From Paenibacillus sp. 1001270B_150601_E10 (GTDB taxonomy: Bacteria; Bacillota; Bacilli; Paenibacillales; Paenibacillaceae), in the NCBI RefSeq assembly GCF_015558675.1, contig NZ_JADMOL010000010.1, positions 26,992-90,991 of the forward strand: a stretch of DNA of 64,000 nucleotides, read 5' to 3'. Position numbers and translations under genes: made by a program. The notes below the pieces were generated by a model. It was not told the DNA's origin. It searched no databases and was given only the letters and a program-made list of their open reading frames with translations. Shown piece after piece: positions 1 through 8,804 of this stretch; position 1 is the stretch's first letter; the number at the start of each line of letters is the position of its first letter.

Positions 1-345
1 CCAGGCTGGACGGTTGGTAAAGGAGAATTCATGAATGAATTGATCGAGATCGCAGGTGCAGAGAATATTGCTGCAGCAGAAACAGGCTGGATCAATATCA
101 ATGAAGAAAATATTATTAAAAGCAATCCGGATGTCATTTTATATTCAGCCGGACTTATTGATACAGAGACAAACAAACCACTTGAAGAGTTGATTAAAGG
201 CCGCCAAGGCTGGGATCAGATCACAGCGGTGAAGGACAATCAAGTCATTGGCGTAGACTCCAACTTGATTAGCCGCCCAGGCCCACGTCTGGCAGACGCT
301 CTCAAGGTAGTCGCAAATGCTATTTATCCCGATCTTGTCAAGTAA
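1..345 (+). CDS. btuF: BtuF-like corrinoid-binding protein, 3' part only
   Basis: This is the C-terminal part of a periplasmic-type ABC substrate-binding protein; the reading frame is open from base 1, so the gene starts upstream of the window. The visible ~114 residues contain GKGEFMNELIEIAGAENIA, then a segment ending NPDVILYSAG, and a C-terminal RPGPRLADALKVVANAIYP, all typical of the second lobe of class III (BtuF/FhuD/FecB) binding proteins. The ATG at 31 is internal, not a start. It lies 12 bp before a FecCD-type permease and an ATPase, followed by cobalamin assembly genes. That context makes a corrinoid the likely substrate, although the fold alone would also fit a ferric siderophore. 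Confidence 0.85.
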   Translation, partial: PGWTVGKGEFMNELIEIAGAENIAAAETGWININEENIIKSNPDVILYSAGLIDTETNKPLEELIKGRQGWDQITAVKDNQVIGVDSNLISRPGPRLADALKVVANAIYPDLVK

Positions 346-357
346 GATAGGATGTAG

Positions 358-1431
358 ATGATGACGGAGAACCAAGTGAAATCAACCAAGGGTTTCAGCC
401 GAATATCAGCAATAGGAGCAGCGGGATTAACGCTGCTCCTATTGTCCATTGTAGGATGCCTCGCTGTTGGCTCGGTGCATATGCCAATCGGCGAGATCAC
501 TCGCATATTGCTTCATCATATCCCAGGTCTTGGAGACTGGTTTCCACCTACATGGGAGGATGCTTCCGCACAAATTATGATGAAGGTTCGCCTTCCGCGG
601 GTCATGCTTGCGCTATTTGTTGGAGCCTCGCTAGGGACGGCTGGTGCAGCCTTTCAGGGAGTGCTTCGCAATCCGCTTGCGGATCCTTACACGCTGGGTG
701 TATCTTCAGGCGCCTCTGTCGGAGCGGCTGTGCTCATTACCTTCAATTTGCAGCTGGCATTGTTTGGCCAATGGTCGATCCCGATTGTGGCGTTTGTTAC
801 TGCAGTCATGACACTGCTTGTCGTGTTATTGATGGCAAGACATCAAGGGAAGATGGCAATTGAAACGCTGATTCTGTCAGGGGTCGTCGTGAATGCCTTT
901 CTTGGAGCGTTCGTATCCTTTATGGTGTCCATGTCCAAGCAGACGGTGAATGATATATTATACTGGACGATGGGAAGTCTCGCACTGCGAGGCTGGCCTT
1001 ATGTATCCATCATAGCGCCTTACTTCTTGATAACCTTTATCGTCCTGTGTGCGTATGCAAGACCGCTCAATCTGCTTGCGTTGGGAGAGCGGCAGGCTGC
1101 TCATCTTGGACTGCATGTGGAGCGTACGAAGTGGATTGTCCTGCTGACCGCAACACTGGTTACTGCAGGTGCTGTATCGGTATCCGGGGTCATCGGCTTT
1201 GTCGGACTTGTTGTTCCGCATATGTTAAGACTGATGATCGGTCCCGATTACCGTCTCCTCATGCCGATGTCTGCCATTGGAGGAGCCATCTATGTAATGT
1301 GGGCTGATACCATCGCTCGTTCCATTCTAGCACCAACGGAAATTCCGCTTGGAGTGGTAACCGCCTTTGTTGGCGCACCATTCTTTGCTTACTTGCTAAT
1401 ACGCAACAAGAAAAAACAACGGACGGGGTGA
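358..1431 (+). CDS. btuC: FecCD/BtuC-family ABC permease (corrinoid uptake)
   Basis: Integral membrane permease of 357 residues, the usual length for BtuC/FecCD proteins. Family landmarks include RLPRVMLALFVGASLGTAGA followed by FQGVLRNPLADPYTLGVSSGA, the GERQAAHLGLHVE coupling region that contacts the ATPase, and GFVGLVVPHMLRL. The protein is almost entirely hydrophobic segments, consistent with about ten helices. It would form the channel with BtuF and BtuD. The start is one of two adjacent ATGs (358/361) with only a weak Shine-Dalgarno sequence, suggesting translational coupling to btuF. Its last codons run into the ribosome binding site of btuD. Corrinoid rather than siderophore specificity is inferred from the downstream cob genes. 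Confidence 0.88.
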   Translation: MMTENQVKSTKGFSRISAIGAAGLTLLLLSIVGCLAVGSVHMPIGEITRILLHHIPGLGDWFPPTWEDASAQIMMKVRLPRVMLALFVGASLGTAGAAFQGVLRNPLADPYTLGVSSGASVGAAVLITFNLQLALFGQWSIPIVAFVTAVMTLLVVLLMARHQGKMAIETLILSGVVVNAFLGAFVSFMVSMSKQTVNDILYWTMGSLALRGWPYVSIIAPYFLITFIVLCAYARPLNLLALGERQAAHLGLHVERTKWIVLLTATLVTAGAVSVSGVIGFVGLVVPHMLRLMIGPDYRLLMPMSAIGGAIYVMWADTIARSILAPTEIPLGVVTAFVGAPFFAYLLIRNKKKQRTG

Positions 1432-1436
1432 AGCCG

Positions 1437-2300
1437 ATGTCGAATCCTGTGCATCATACGGAATGGGGCAGGCAGGACCACCCTCAGATACATGCGGTCA
1501 CCCCTAATGCGCTGCAGATTAGAGGGGTGAAGCATGCTTATGGATCAAAGACGATTCTTAAAGAGCTCTCCTTTCATGTGAAAAGCGGGGAATGGGTAGG
1601 AATTATTGGCCCCAATGGCAGCGGGAAGTCAACCCTACTGTCCCTCTTATCCCGAGCAGAACGGCTGCAATCCGGACACATCGAGGTGTACGATAAGCCG
1701 ATTGCGTCCTACAAGCGGAAGGAGCTGTCACAGTTGATGGCCGTCCTTCAGCAGGAGGCGCTTCCTTCACTGCCCTTTACCGTGAGAGAAATTGTGGAGA
1801 TGGGAAGATTTCCGCATCAATCCTGGTTCGGCAGTGAGAAGACGGATAGTACGAAGCTCGTTGATGATATTATGCGACGGCTTGAACTCACAGAACTTTC
1901 AGAGCAGCCGCTTGAACAGCTAAGCGGCGGCCAGCGCCAGCGTGCGGCGTTAGGCAAGCTTATGGCTCAGTCACCAAGCTTGGTATTGCTTGATGAGCCA
2001 ACGACTTATCTGGATATTCATCATCAGGTACAATTCATGGATGTCATATCCGAATGGCAGCAGGATTGCGGCCTGACGGTTGTGTCCGTATTGCATGACT
2101 TGAATCTTGCAGCCTTGTATTGCGACCGAATGATTGTTCTACATCAGGGACACCTTGTAGCAGATGGAGCCCCTGAGGAGATTATGAGCACCAAGATCTT
2201 GTCAGAAGTATTCGAGACGAGAACGGTTATCGTCCCCCATCCGGAAGTAGAGAAGCCTCAGGTTCTCGTATGTACCGATAAGTATTCGAAGAATCGTTAA
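1437..2300 (+). CDS. btuD: BtuD-like ABC transporter ATPase
   Basis: Cytoplasmic nucleotide-binding subunit of the FepC/BtuD type. Visible motifs are Walker A GPNGSGKST, signature [13 protein letters not shown], Walker B LVLLDEPTTYLDI and the switch histidine in VLHDLN. An in-frame GTG lies at 1428, but the ATG at 1437 has GGGGTGA seven bases upstream and is preferred; the Shine-Dalgarno then overlaps the btuC stop. A roughly 30-residue N-terminal extension precedes the usual start of the ABC domain. It completes btuF-btuC-btuD. A 157-bp gap with no recognisable element separates it from cobT. Confidence 0.87.
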   Translation: MSNPVHHTEWGRQDHPQIHAVTPNALQIRGVKHAYGSKTILKELSFHVKSGEWVGIIGPNGSGKSTLLSLLSRAERLQSGHIEVYDKPIASYKRKELSQLMAVLQQEALPSLPFTVREIVEMGRFPHQSWFGSEKTDSTKLVDDIMRRLELTELSEQPLEQLSGGQRQRAALGKLMAQSPSLVLLDEPTTYLDIHHQVQFMDVISEWQQDCGLTVVSVLHDLNLAALYCDRMIVLHQGHLVADGAPEEIMSTKILSEVFETRTVIVPHPEVEKPQVLVCTDKYSKNR

Positions 2301-2457
2301 GTCTTAGAACTTTATCTAGGTTCAAACCACCACGATCGCGAGGCCATGGCCTTTGCAGTAACGTGATGCAGCGATCCGATTTCATTTCAACCTATAGGAA
2401 CATGCATCTAAGAATAAGCATTGAATCGATCAATCACGTATGAATGGAGAGGTTAAC

Positions 2458-3513
2458 ATGACAAAACAAACTTGGATTCCAGCAATCCCAGCAATCCATG
2501 AGGATATGAAGCAAGCGGCACTTGATCATCAGAATCAGCTCACAAAGCCACCGGGAAGCTTGGGTGTGCTTGAAGGCTTATCGCTTAAGCTCGCGGCAAT
2601 CGCAGGAGAGGTAAAGCCTTTCTTCGAACGGAAAGCGGTTGTTGTCATGGCTGCAGACCATGGCGTTGTCGAAGAAGGCGTCAGTGCATTCCCTGCGGAA
2701 GTGACACCGCAAATGGTGCTCAACTTCCTTCATGGCGGCGCAGGCGTGAATGTGCTCGCACGAGCGGCTTCAGCAGATGTATTCTGTGTGGACGTTGGTG
2801 TAAATGCAGAGCTTACACATCCAAAGCTGATCTCTCGCAAGGTGAAGTATGGCACGAACAATATGGCAAAAGGACCTGCGATGTCTCAAGAGGAAGCGAT
2901 TGAGGCGGTACAAGCAGGTATCGATACCGTATCGGAGCTTGTAAAGCAAGGATACAGCATGTTTGCAACTGGTGAAATGGGAATCGGCAATACGACTGCA
3001 AGCGCAGCGATTCTCTGTGCCATGACAGGCATTACGCCAGAGGCAGCTGTTGGCCGCGGTACAGGGATTGGCGATGAGCAGTGGAAGCACAAGTGCGACG
3101 TAGTAAGACGTTCTCTTGAGGTGAACAAACCGGATCCGAACGATGGGCTTGATGTGCTTGCTAAGATTGGCGGCTTGGAGATTGCTGGTCTTGTTGGCGT
3201 TATCCTTGGAGCGGCGAGTCATGGTGCGCCAGTTGTAATCGATGGCTTTATTTCGACGGCTGCGGCGCTTCTCGCGGCTAATCTCGCTCCAGAAGTGAAG
3301 GATTACTTGATTGGCTCACATCTGTCCGAAGAGCAGGGCCATCAAGCACTGCTGCAGCAGCTTGGGCTTACAGCGCCTCTTCATATGAATATGCGCTTAG
3401 GAGAAGGAACAGGCGCAGCTTTGATGTTCCAATTGGTTGATGCATCCTGCCGCATTATGCGCGAGATGGCGACATTTGCAGAAGCAGGCGTATCTGGGAA
3501 AGAGGAAGCGTGA
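2458..3513 (+). CDS. cobT: Nicotinate-nucleotide--dimethylbenzimidazole phosphoribosyltransferase
   Basis: CobT makes alpha-ribazole 5'-phosphate from nicotinate mononucleotide and 5,6-dimethylbenzimidazole, the first step in activating the lower ligand of cobalamin. The ~351 residues match the family length. Recognisable segments are KPPGSLGVLEGL near the N-terminus, VVMAADHGVVEEGVSAFP, GEMGIGNTTASAAI and the C-terminal MRLGEGTGAALMF, which holds the catalytic glutamate of the family. The longer frame from 2440 contains the ribosome binding site GGAGAGG itself, so the ATG at 2458 is taken as the start. The gene is coupled to cobU. Confidence 0.95.
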   Translation: MTKQTWIPAIPAIHEDMKQAALDHQNQLTKPPGSLGVLEGLSLKLAAIAGEVKPFFERKAVVVMAADHGVVEEGVSAFPAEVTPQMVLNFLHGGAGVNVLARAASADVFCVDVGVNAELTHPKLISRKVKYGTNNMAKGPAMSQEEAIEAVQAGIDTVSELVKQGYSMFATGEMGIGNTTASAAILCAMTGITPEAAVGRGTGIGDEQWKHKCDVVRRSLEVNKPDPNDGLDVLAKIGGLEIAGLVGVILGAASHGAPVVIDGFISTAAALLAANLAPEVKDYLIGSHLSEEQGHQALLQQLGLTAPLHMNMRLGEGTGAALMFQLVDASCRIMREMATFAEAGVSGKEEA

Positions 3514-4070
3514 TGAGCGGACGGATCATCTTCGTAACGGGAGGAGCAAGAAGCGGCAAGAGCACGTTTGCGGAAGCTTATGTTCGCAAGCATGCGCCGG
3601 GTGGAGCCCTTTACGTTGCCACTGCCGAGGCTCATGACGAGGAGATGCAAGAGCGGATCAGGCTTCATCAGGAGGATCGAGAGAAGGCCCATTATGCATG
3701 GGATACGGCAGAGTGTCCTAGACAGCTGCCTGCCTTCCTCAGCTCTTGCGAGGGAAAAACAGTGCTTGTGGACTGCTTGACGATATGGCTCTCGAATGAA
3801 CTGCTTGCTCTTGAGCAGGAGGCGGATTGCGACGAGCGATTGAATCAAGCGATGCAGGAGCTGGTTGATGCGGCAAGCGAATATCCTGGCACGCTCGTCT
3901 TTGTATCGAACGAGGTAGGAAGCGGGGTTGTCCCTGCCTATAAGCTTGGACGAGTGTTCCGCGATGCGGCAGGCCGCCTTAATCAGCAGATAGCAAAACG
4001 GGCGGAAGAGGTTTATCTCGTGACTGCGGGAATCCCGATTGAGTTGAAAAAGCGGATGGTGGAGCTATGA
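3513..4070 (+). CDS. cobU: Adenosylcobinamide kinase / phosphate guanylyltransferase
   Basis: Bifunctional enzyme that phosphorylates adenosylcobinamide and transfers GMP to give adenosylcobinamide-GDP, the substrate of CobS. At ~185 residues it has family length. The N-terminus FVTGGARSGKSTFAE carries the P-loop; HQEDREKAHYAWDTAE contains the histidine region that accepts GMP in this family; FVSNEVGSGVVPA and RVFRDAAGRLNQQIA are C-terminal signatures. The ATG at 3513 overlaps the cobT stop; an alternative GTG lies one codon upstream. The 3' end overlaps cobS by four bases, indicating translational coupling. Confidence 0.95.
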   Translation: MSGRIIFVTGGARSGKSTFAEAYVRKHAPGGALYVATAEAHDEEMQERIRLHQEDREKAHYAWDTAECPRQLPAFLSSCEGKTVLVDCLTIWLSNELLALEQEADCDERLNQAMQELVDAASEYPGTLVFVSNEVGSGVVPAYKLGRVFRDAAGRLNQQIAKRAEEVYLVTAGIPIELKKRMVEL

Positions 4071-4891
4071 AGGCATGGGCACAGGCCATTGTAGCTGCGA
4101 TTCAATTTTTGACTCGGATTCCGATCCCAGTCCAAGTTCCGTTTACTCCAAATATTTTAAAGCGGAGTACGGTGTTCTTTCCCGTTACGGGATTGCTCAT
4201 CGGATTGATCACATGGGGAGCGGGACTTCTGTTCGGAAGTCTGCTCCCTCCATGGCCTGCTGCGGCCTTTGTACTGGTTGTGATGATTATGCTGACCGGC
4301 GGACTGCATTTGGATGGGCTTATGGATACCGCGGATGGATTATTAAGCGGCAGAACCGTGGAGCGAATCCTAGAGATTATGAAGGACAGCCGTGTCGGAG
4401 CTATGGGGGTTATCGTCTGCTTTATTGTGCTGCTGCTGCAATGGTCGATGATAGCAACTCTGCTTCAATATGACGCTTGGGGTCTCTTCGTCGTTCTTCC
4501 TTTTCTCGGAAGCCGATTCGCGATGGTATGGGCGATTGCGAAAGAACCGCATGCTAGAGCAGATTCAGGATTAGGCGTCCTATTCCATGGCATAAAGGGT
4601 ATGTATTTGGTCGTTGCCTTTATGCTTCTTTTCCTCTTTTCTTCGTTAATGCTGCTAGGAGATGTTACCTGGTTATCCTCCTATGGCATCGTTAGCGGCT
4701 TGGAGCATTGGCGTTTAAGACCAGAATACTTTTTGATCGTCTTTTTATTGCTGAGCCTGCTGCTCTCGTTTGCCCTCTCAAGAGGCATTTCGCGCAAGCT
4801 GGGCGGACTGACGGGAGATACCTACGGCTGTATTGCAGAGTTGTCTTTGACCTTGCTGTTTATGACCGTAGTGATGAATCTTAACTTGTAA
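4067..4891 (+). CDS. cobS: Adenosylcobinamide-GDP ribazoletransferase (cobalamin synthase)
   Basis: Membrane enzyme that joins adenosylcobinamide-GDP to alpha-ribazole or its phosphate, completing the nucleotide loop. The 274 residues start with AAIQFLTRIPIP, typical of CobS, followed by GGLHLDGLMDTADGLLSG with the family's acidic metal-binding residues and a late GLTGDTYGCIAELS motif. Several hydrophobic helices lie between. The ATG overlaps the cobU stop (ATGA), so translation is probably coupled. CobS closes the cobT-cobU-cobS assembly block and is followed 20 bp later by cobQ. Confidence 0.94.
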   Translation: MKAWAQAIVAAIQFLTRIPIPVQVPFTPNILKRSTVFFPVTGLLIGLITWGAGLLFGSLLPPWPAAAFVLVVMIMLTGGLHLDGLMDTADGLLSGRTVERILEIMKDSRVGAMGVIVCFIVLLLQWSMIATLLQYDAWGLFVVLPFLGSRFAMVWAIAKEPHARADSGLGVLFHGIKGMYLVVAFMLLFLFSSLMLLGDVTWLSSYGIVSGLEHWRLRPEYFLIVFLLLSLLLSFALSRGISRKLGGLTGDTYGCIAELSLTLLFMTVVMNLNL

Positions 4892-4911
4892 GAGTAGAAA
4901 GAAGGATCCAT

Positions 4912-6531
4912 ATGACTCACGAACATCCAGTGTCAAAGCCTGTGCAAGGCCGGGCGATCATGCTTCAGGGGACTGCCTCTGATGTCGGGAAAAGTGTGGT
5001 TACCACCGCATTGTGCCGCATTTTTAAACAGGATGGCTATAAGGTGGCTCCATTCAAATCGCAAAACATGGCGCTTAATTCCTATGTAACGCCTGACGGG
5101 AAGGAAATCGGGCGGGCGCAAGGGGTGCAGGCGGAAGCCTGCGGGATACTGGCGACGACAGATATGAATCCTGTGCTGATTAAGCCTATGCAGGATATGC
5201 AGTCACAAGTTGTGGTGCATGGCAAGCCTTATTTGAATATGAGCGCTCGCAATTATCGATCGGACTTTTTGCCTGTGGCTAAGGATATCGTTACGTCTGC
5301 GATGAACAGGCTGAAAGAGGAATACGATATCGTGGTGATGGAGGGTGCCGGAAGTCCAGCGGAGATCAACCTGAAGCAGAATGATATCGTGAACATGAAT
5401 ATGGCGAAATGGGCGGATGCGCCTGTTATCCTTGTAGCTGATATTGATAGAGGCGGGGTATTTGCTTCTATCGTGGGCACGCTGGAACTACTTGAGCCAG
5501 ATGAGAGAGATCGAGTCGTAGGCTTTATTATCAATAAGTTCCGAGGGGATGTAGAGCTGCTTCGTCCGGGTCTGACCTGGCTGGAGGAGCGTACAGGCAA
5601 GCCCGTGCTTGGCGTGCTTCCGTATGCCAATGATCTGGACATTGAAGCGGAAGATTCCGTTCAATTGGAACAATGGAAGGGCAGAGTTGATCCAGAGAAT
5701 GATCTGGACATTGCGGTTATGGCTCTTCCTCGCATCTCCAACTTCACGGATATCGATCCGCTTCATGCGGAAGCTGATGTTCGCGTAAGATATGTGCGCC
5801 GTGTAGAAGAGCTTGGCAGTCCAGATATTATTCTTATTCCCGGGACGAAGAGCACGATTGCAGATCTGGAATGGCTTCGTGCTACTGGACTTGCGCAGGG
5901 GATTGAGGATATACGCAAGCTTCGTCAGCTGGAAGGGAAGGAAACGCATGTCGTAGGCATTTGCGGCGGCTATCAGATGCTTGGCCTGAAGCTTGAAGAC
6001 CCATACGGTGCAGAGGCAGAGCCTGGAACTGAGGTTCTCGGCTTAGGGCTTCTTCCTGTGAGGACATCATTTTTGCTGGAGAAGCGAACGGAGCAGGTAA
6101 AGGGCAAGATTGCAGCGAAGCATGGCAAGTGGCAGAGCCTGCACAAGGAAGAGCTGACTGGGTATGAGATTCATATGGGAACGTCCACCCATGATTCGGC
6201 GGGTCATCATGAGTTATTGCCTTTCTCACAGCTCTGCTCTACTGGATCTCATGAAGTAGAGGAAGAGCCAATCCTGCTAGAAGGGGCGGTTAGTGAGGAT
6301 GGGCTCGTGTTTGGCACGTATTTGCACGGCGTGTTTCATCACGATTCGTTCCGCCGTCATTGGTTGAACATGGTCCGTTCAAGCAAAGGCTTGCCGGCAC
6401 TGCCTATCACGCTTCACTATCAGGAGAAGCGTGAGCAGGCCTATGATCGCCTTGCCGATCTTACTCGGAAGCATCTTAACATGGAGCTTATCCACTCTTA
6501 TTTGAAGAATGAAGCAAATGATAAGGAATGA
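4912..6531 (+). CDS. cobQ: Cobyric acid synthase (glutamine-hydrolysing)
   Basis: CobQ/CbiP amidates peripheral carboxylates of the corrin ring using glutamine and ATP. The N-terminal dethiobiotin-synthetase-like domain has GTASDVGKSVVTTALCRIF, KSQNMALNSYVT and the AQGVQAEACG segment. The C-terminal class I amidotransferase domain has the nucleophile in GICGGYQMLG and the catalytic histidine in GTYLHGVFHH. The 539-residue length is slightly above the usual ~500. It has an AGGA ribosome binding site and a 20-bp spacing from cobS. No cbiB/cobD gene is present here, so cobinamide formation must be encoded elsewhere or the pathway used mainly for salvage. Confidence 0.93.
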   Translation: MTHEHPVSKPVQGRAIMLQGTASDVGKSVVTTALCRIFKQDGYKVAPFKSQNMALNSYVTPDGKEIGRAQGVQAEACGILATTDMNPVLIKPMQDMQSQVVVHGKPYLNMSARNYRSDFLPVAKDIVTSAMNRLKEEYDIVVMEGAGSPAEINLKQNDIVNMNMAKWADAPVILVADIDRGGVFASIVGTLELLEPDERDRVVGFIINKFRGDVELLRPGLTWLEERTGKPVLGVLPYANDLDIEAEDSVQLEQWKGRVDPENDLDIAVMALPRISNFTDIDPLHAEADVRVRYVRRVEELGSPDIILIPGTKSTIADLEWLRATGLAQGIEDIRKLRQLEGKETHVVGICGGYQMLGLKLEDPYGAEAEPGTEVLGLGLLPVRTSFLLEKRTEQVKGKIAAKHGKWQSLHKEELTGYEIHMGTSTHDSAGHHELLPFSQLCSTGSHEVEEEPILLEGAVSEDGLVFGTYLHGVFHHDSFRRHWLNMVRSSKGLPALPITLHYQEKREQAYDRLADLTRKHLNMELIHSYLKNEANDKE

Positions 6532-6603
6532 GCAAACGTTTATTGCGTATCATTTGCTCAACATCCAATGATCTATAATTATCACGGAGTCTTCTATGCA
6601 TGG

Positions 6604-6652
6604 CCTCCTTGCAGCAAGATATGATGAAAGTCTTCTTGCTGCAAGGAGGTTT
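6604..6652 (+). terminator. Bidirectional hairpin terminator between cobQ and the EcsC-family gene
   Basis: A perfect 16-bp inverted repeat (6604-6619 with 6634-6649) encloses a 14-base loop between the convergent cobQ and EcsC-family genes. The stem contains a strong anti-Shine-Dalgarno-like CCTCCTT. The T-run after it is weak, so termination efficiency is uncertain. Confidence 0.6.
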
Positions 6653-6696
6653 ATATATGAGAGGCTTCTCGGCTTCCCCATAAAGGTACACCTATA

Positions 6697-7620
6697 TCAC
6701 CATTTCGGCTCAAGATCGTCTATCAATCCTTGTTGATCTGAATCTCCCATTTCAGCGCTTGTACGCTCTTTTATCTGAGCTTGAATCGCACGCTTTTTGT
6801 ACATCATTTGCGCTGTTTCCGCGACATCATGGATGTGGGAGCGGTTCATGATAGAGCCGATCGCGATCCCTGCAATAGGAACGATCTGAAAGAGCTTCTT
6901 CCAGCCGAGATTGTCGGCGAAGGCGATGACGGCTTCTCTCCAGCCTTGAAGCTCCGATAAGGTTTCGCGTGAGCGCTCCATCTCATCAAAGTGAGACAGC
7001 TCATTCAGAATGGTCTGCTTGCCCACAATGTCGGAGGAGACGAATTGCAAGCATTTGACGACAAATACGCGCTCCTGCTTCTCATTGGGGTCGAAGCCGT
7101 AGGCGATCGCCGTATCTTGAATAACCTTAAGAGACATGCCAAGAATGGCAGGAATATCAATGCTTAAGGTGAAAATGCCACCGATTCCAGTTGCAGCGCC
7201 CTGAATGCTTGCAACCGACTTTAAGTCCTCCCTCATTTGCTTTGCGGTATAATCCTTTACCGCGAGAGGCAGATGTTTGACGTCCCCCAGACGATATTCT
7301 GACTGTTGAACCTTTGGCATGCCCTCTGCGTCGATAGACAGCCCTTTTTGCCTGCAATATTCCGTATAGTTCGCTTGCAGCTTGTTCAGCACTTGTTTTT
7401 CGGATACAAGATATTTGCCGCCACTCTGAATGTAGCTGCCAAGTTCATCAAGCAGAGAACCTAATTTGCGCTGGACAGCCTTAGGTGTAAGCTTATCCAG
7501 AAATTGAAAGGGAAGCCTTCCAATCTTCTCCCAGAACCATAAATCCTTCTGCTCCTTTTCCCATGTCGTAATCTCATGTAATTCAAGCTCCAGCTGCTCC
7601 TTCGTTTCAAAAGGCGTCAT
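6697..7620 (-). CDS. EcsC family protein
   Basis: A 307-residue protein resembling the EcsC family, known from the third gene of the Bacillus subtilis ecs locus; its biochemical role is not established. Features supporting the call are an N-terminal charged EITTWEKEQKDLWFWEKIG, the central AATGIGGIFTLSIDIPAILGMSLKVIQDTA glycine-rich hydrophobic stretch, and FQIVPIAGIAIGSIMNRSHI near the C-terminus. The two hydrophobic patches suggest membrane association rather than full transmembrane insertion. There are no ecsA/ecsB ABC genes beside it, so it is a stand-alone copy. It is convergent with cobQ and ends just past their shared hairpin. Start ATG at 7620 is the plausible N-terminus. Confidence 0.8.
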   Translation of the reverse strand: MTPFETKEQLELELHEITTWEKEQKDLWFWEKIGRLPFQFLDKLTPKAVQRKLGSLLDELGSYIQSGGKYLVSEKQVLNKLQANYTEYCRQKGLSIDAEGMPKVQQSEYRLGDVKHLPLAVKDYTAKQMREDLKSVASIQGAATGIGGIFTLSIDIPAILGMSLKVIQDTAIAYGFDPNEKQERVFVVKCLQFVSSDIVGKQTILNELSHFDEMERSRETLSELQGWREAVIAFADNLGWKKLFQIVPIAGIAIGSIMNRSHIHDVAETAQMMYKKRAIQAQIKERTSAEMGDSDQQGLIDDLEPKW

Positions 7621-7793
7621 TTCTGTCTCCCCTTCGTATATCGATAGATCGGTTCGTTAATCCTTCCATGTATAGCCTTTTACGCTCAATAAATAAGCGA
7701 CGTTTCACATTTATTGGTTGAGCAAACGAAAATGAGGGTAATGGAAAGGAATGCATCGATGAGAGGCATGGCTTTTGGTAAGGGGGAAACATT

Positions 7794-8309
7794 GTGCTGG
7801 GTCTTTTAGCAACGATCTTTGTCATCCAAATTGTATACGTGTCCTGCTTAACCCTTCGAATGATCCTGACTCTAAAGGGACAAAAATATTTGGCGGCAGC
7901 TATCGCGTTTGTTGAGATTACGATCTATGTATTGGGTCTTAATATGGTGCTGAAATATTTGGATCAGCCTATTAGCCTCATTGTATACGCCGCGGGATAC
8001 GGTCTTGGCGTACTGACTGGTTCCTGGATCGAGAACAAGCTTGCCCTTGGGTATGTTACGCTTCGCGTGATTATCAATGATCCAAGAAGCACCCTGCCGA
8101 ACCAACTCCGTGATCTTGGATATGGGGTGACGACGTGGATGGGTTACGGGCGAGACGGGGAACGGCTAATGCTTGAAGTGCTTGCTCGCCGCAAGAATCA
8201 AGCGCGTCTTTATCAGACGATCGTCGACATTGATCCGAAGGCCTTTATCGTTACGTTAGAGCCGACTCAGTTCCACGGCGGCTTCTGGACAAGGGCTAGC
8301 AAGCGATAA
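7794..8309 (+). CDS. DUF2179/DUF5698-type (UPF0316) membrane protein
   Basis: A 171-residue protein with three N-terminal hydrophobic segments (roughly residues 3-23, 33-55 and 60-80) followed by a soluble C-terminal domain beginning near RVIINDPRSTLPNQLRDLGYGVT. The arrangement and the phrase TTWMGYGRDGERLMLEVLARRKN match the UPF0316 family, whose C-terminal part is the DUF2179 fold also seen in YitT proteins. Function is unknown. The start is a GTG with AAGGGGGAAA upstream at good distance. It is followed by the c-di-AMP riboswitch region and is probably monocistronic. Confidence 0.75.
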   Translation: MLGLLATIFVIQIVYVSCLTLRMILTLKGQKYLAAAIAFVEITIYVLGLNMVLKYLDQPISLIVYAAGYGLGVLTGSWIENKLALGYVTLRVIINDPRSTLPNQLRDLGYGVTTWMGYGRDGERLMLEVLARRKNQARLYQTIVDIDPKAFIVTLEPTQFHGGFWTRASKR

Positions 8310-8394
8310 TGAATTTTGACTTTATTTTCCAAGAATATTCATGAAATGGACCCAATATAATCAGATAAGCGATAAGAACAGTGGGATATAAGGG

Positions 8395-8423
8395 TTGACG
8401 AATATTCAAATATTCGATACCCT
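8395..8423 (+). promoter_or_regulatory. Candidate promoter for the riboswitch/opuC transcript
   Basis: TTGACG at 8395-8400 is followed after 17 bases by TACCCT at 8418-8423. The -35 is good and the -10 is poor. Its position 20-40 bases before the riboswitch core makes it the best sigma-A candidate seen. Confidence 0.35.
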
Positions 8424-8439
8424 AGATATATGCTTAATT

Positions 8440-8560
8440 TTCTTTCATGAAAAGAAAAGCGGGGGAACCACGTTTTGGGGCGAGTCACAGCATAGCCTGT
8501 GTAGGAAACCATCTTTTCCGAGTCCGTCAGCTAACCTCGTCAGCTGTAGATGGGGCTAAA
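8440..8560 (+). ncRNA. c-di-AMP riboswitch (ydaO/yuaA class)
   Basis: The conserved ydaO-class segments are readable. GGGGAACCACGTTTTGGGGCGAGTC lies from about 8462 (two blocks, GGGGAACC and TTGGGGCGA), followed after a variable stem by TCCGAGTCCGTCAGCTAACCTCGT (8518 onward; core CCGTCAGCTAACCTCG). This class binds cyclic di-AMP and normally switches expression off by favouring a terminator. Here it is followed by hairpins and then an OpuC osmoprotectant transporter, which fits the known role of c-di-AMP in lowering osmolyte uptake. Exact ends are approximate. Confidence 0.9.
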
Positions 8561-8582
8561 CTTATTCATTTTAGAATTGATG

Positions 8583-8603
8583 GCCTGAGTGATCAGGCTT
8601 TTT
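8583..8603 (+). terminator. First hairpin/T-tract after the riboswitch
   Basis: GCCTGA-gtga-TCAGGC followed by TTTTT. It is a short intrinsic terminator about 25 bases after the aptamer and may act as the switching terminator. Confidence 0.6.
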
Positions 8604-8614
8604 CTATTCTTGTA

Positions 8615-8672
8615 AGCCCTAGCAGCGGGATGATCTCGATGACGATCATCTTCTTGTTAGGGTTTTTCTTTT
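8615..8672 (+). terminator. Second, longer terminator of the riboswitch leader
   Basis: A long stem pairs the CCCTAGCA...GATGATC side (from 8618) with GATCATC...TTGTTAGGG and is followed by TTTTTCTTTTTT. Together with the short hairpin just upstream it forms a tandem terminator between the aptamer and opuC. Confidence 0.75.
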
Positions 8673-8804
8673 TTGGACATAACAAAGTGTAAGGAGTTGG
8701 TTGAATTCTTATTGCTGTGACTTATTATACAAAAATGTGTTTAAAGTCTAAAAAATGTGTGTAAAGGTAAAATAGACAAAAAACAGCAGTGGGGTGACAT
8801 GCGA

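Noticed and set aside
2440..2457. Six extra N-terminal codons for CobT
   Set aside because: The GGAGAGG ribosome binding site lies inside these codons, so translation should begin at 2458.
8447..8692. An 81-codon frame over the riboswitch and terminators
   Set aside because: It coincides with the c-di-AMP aptamer and two hairpins, has no ribosome binding site, and its composition is that of structured RNA.
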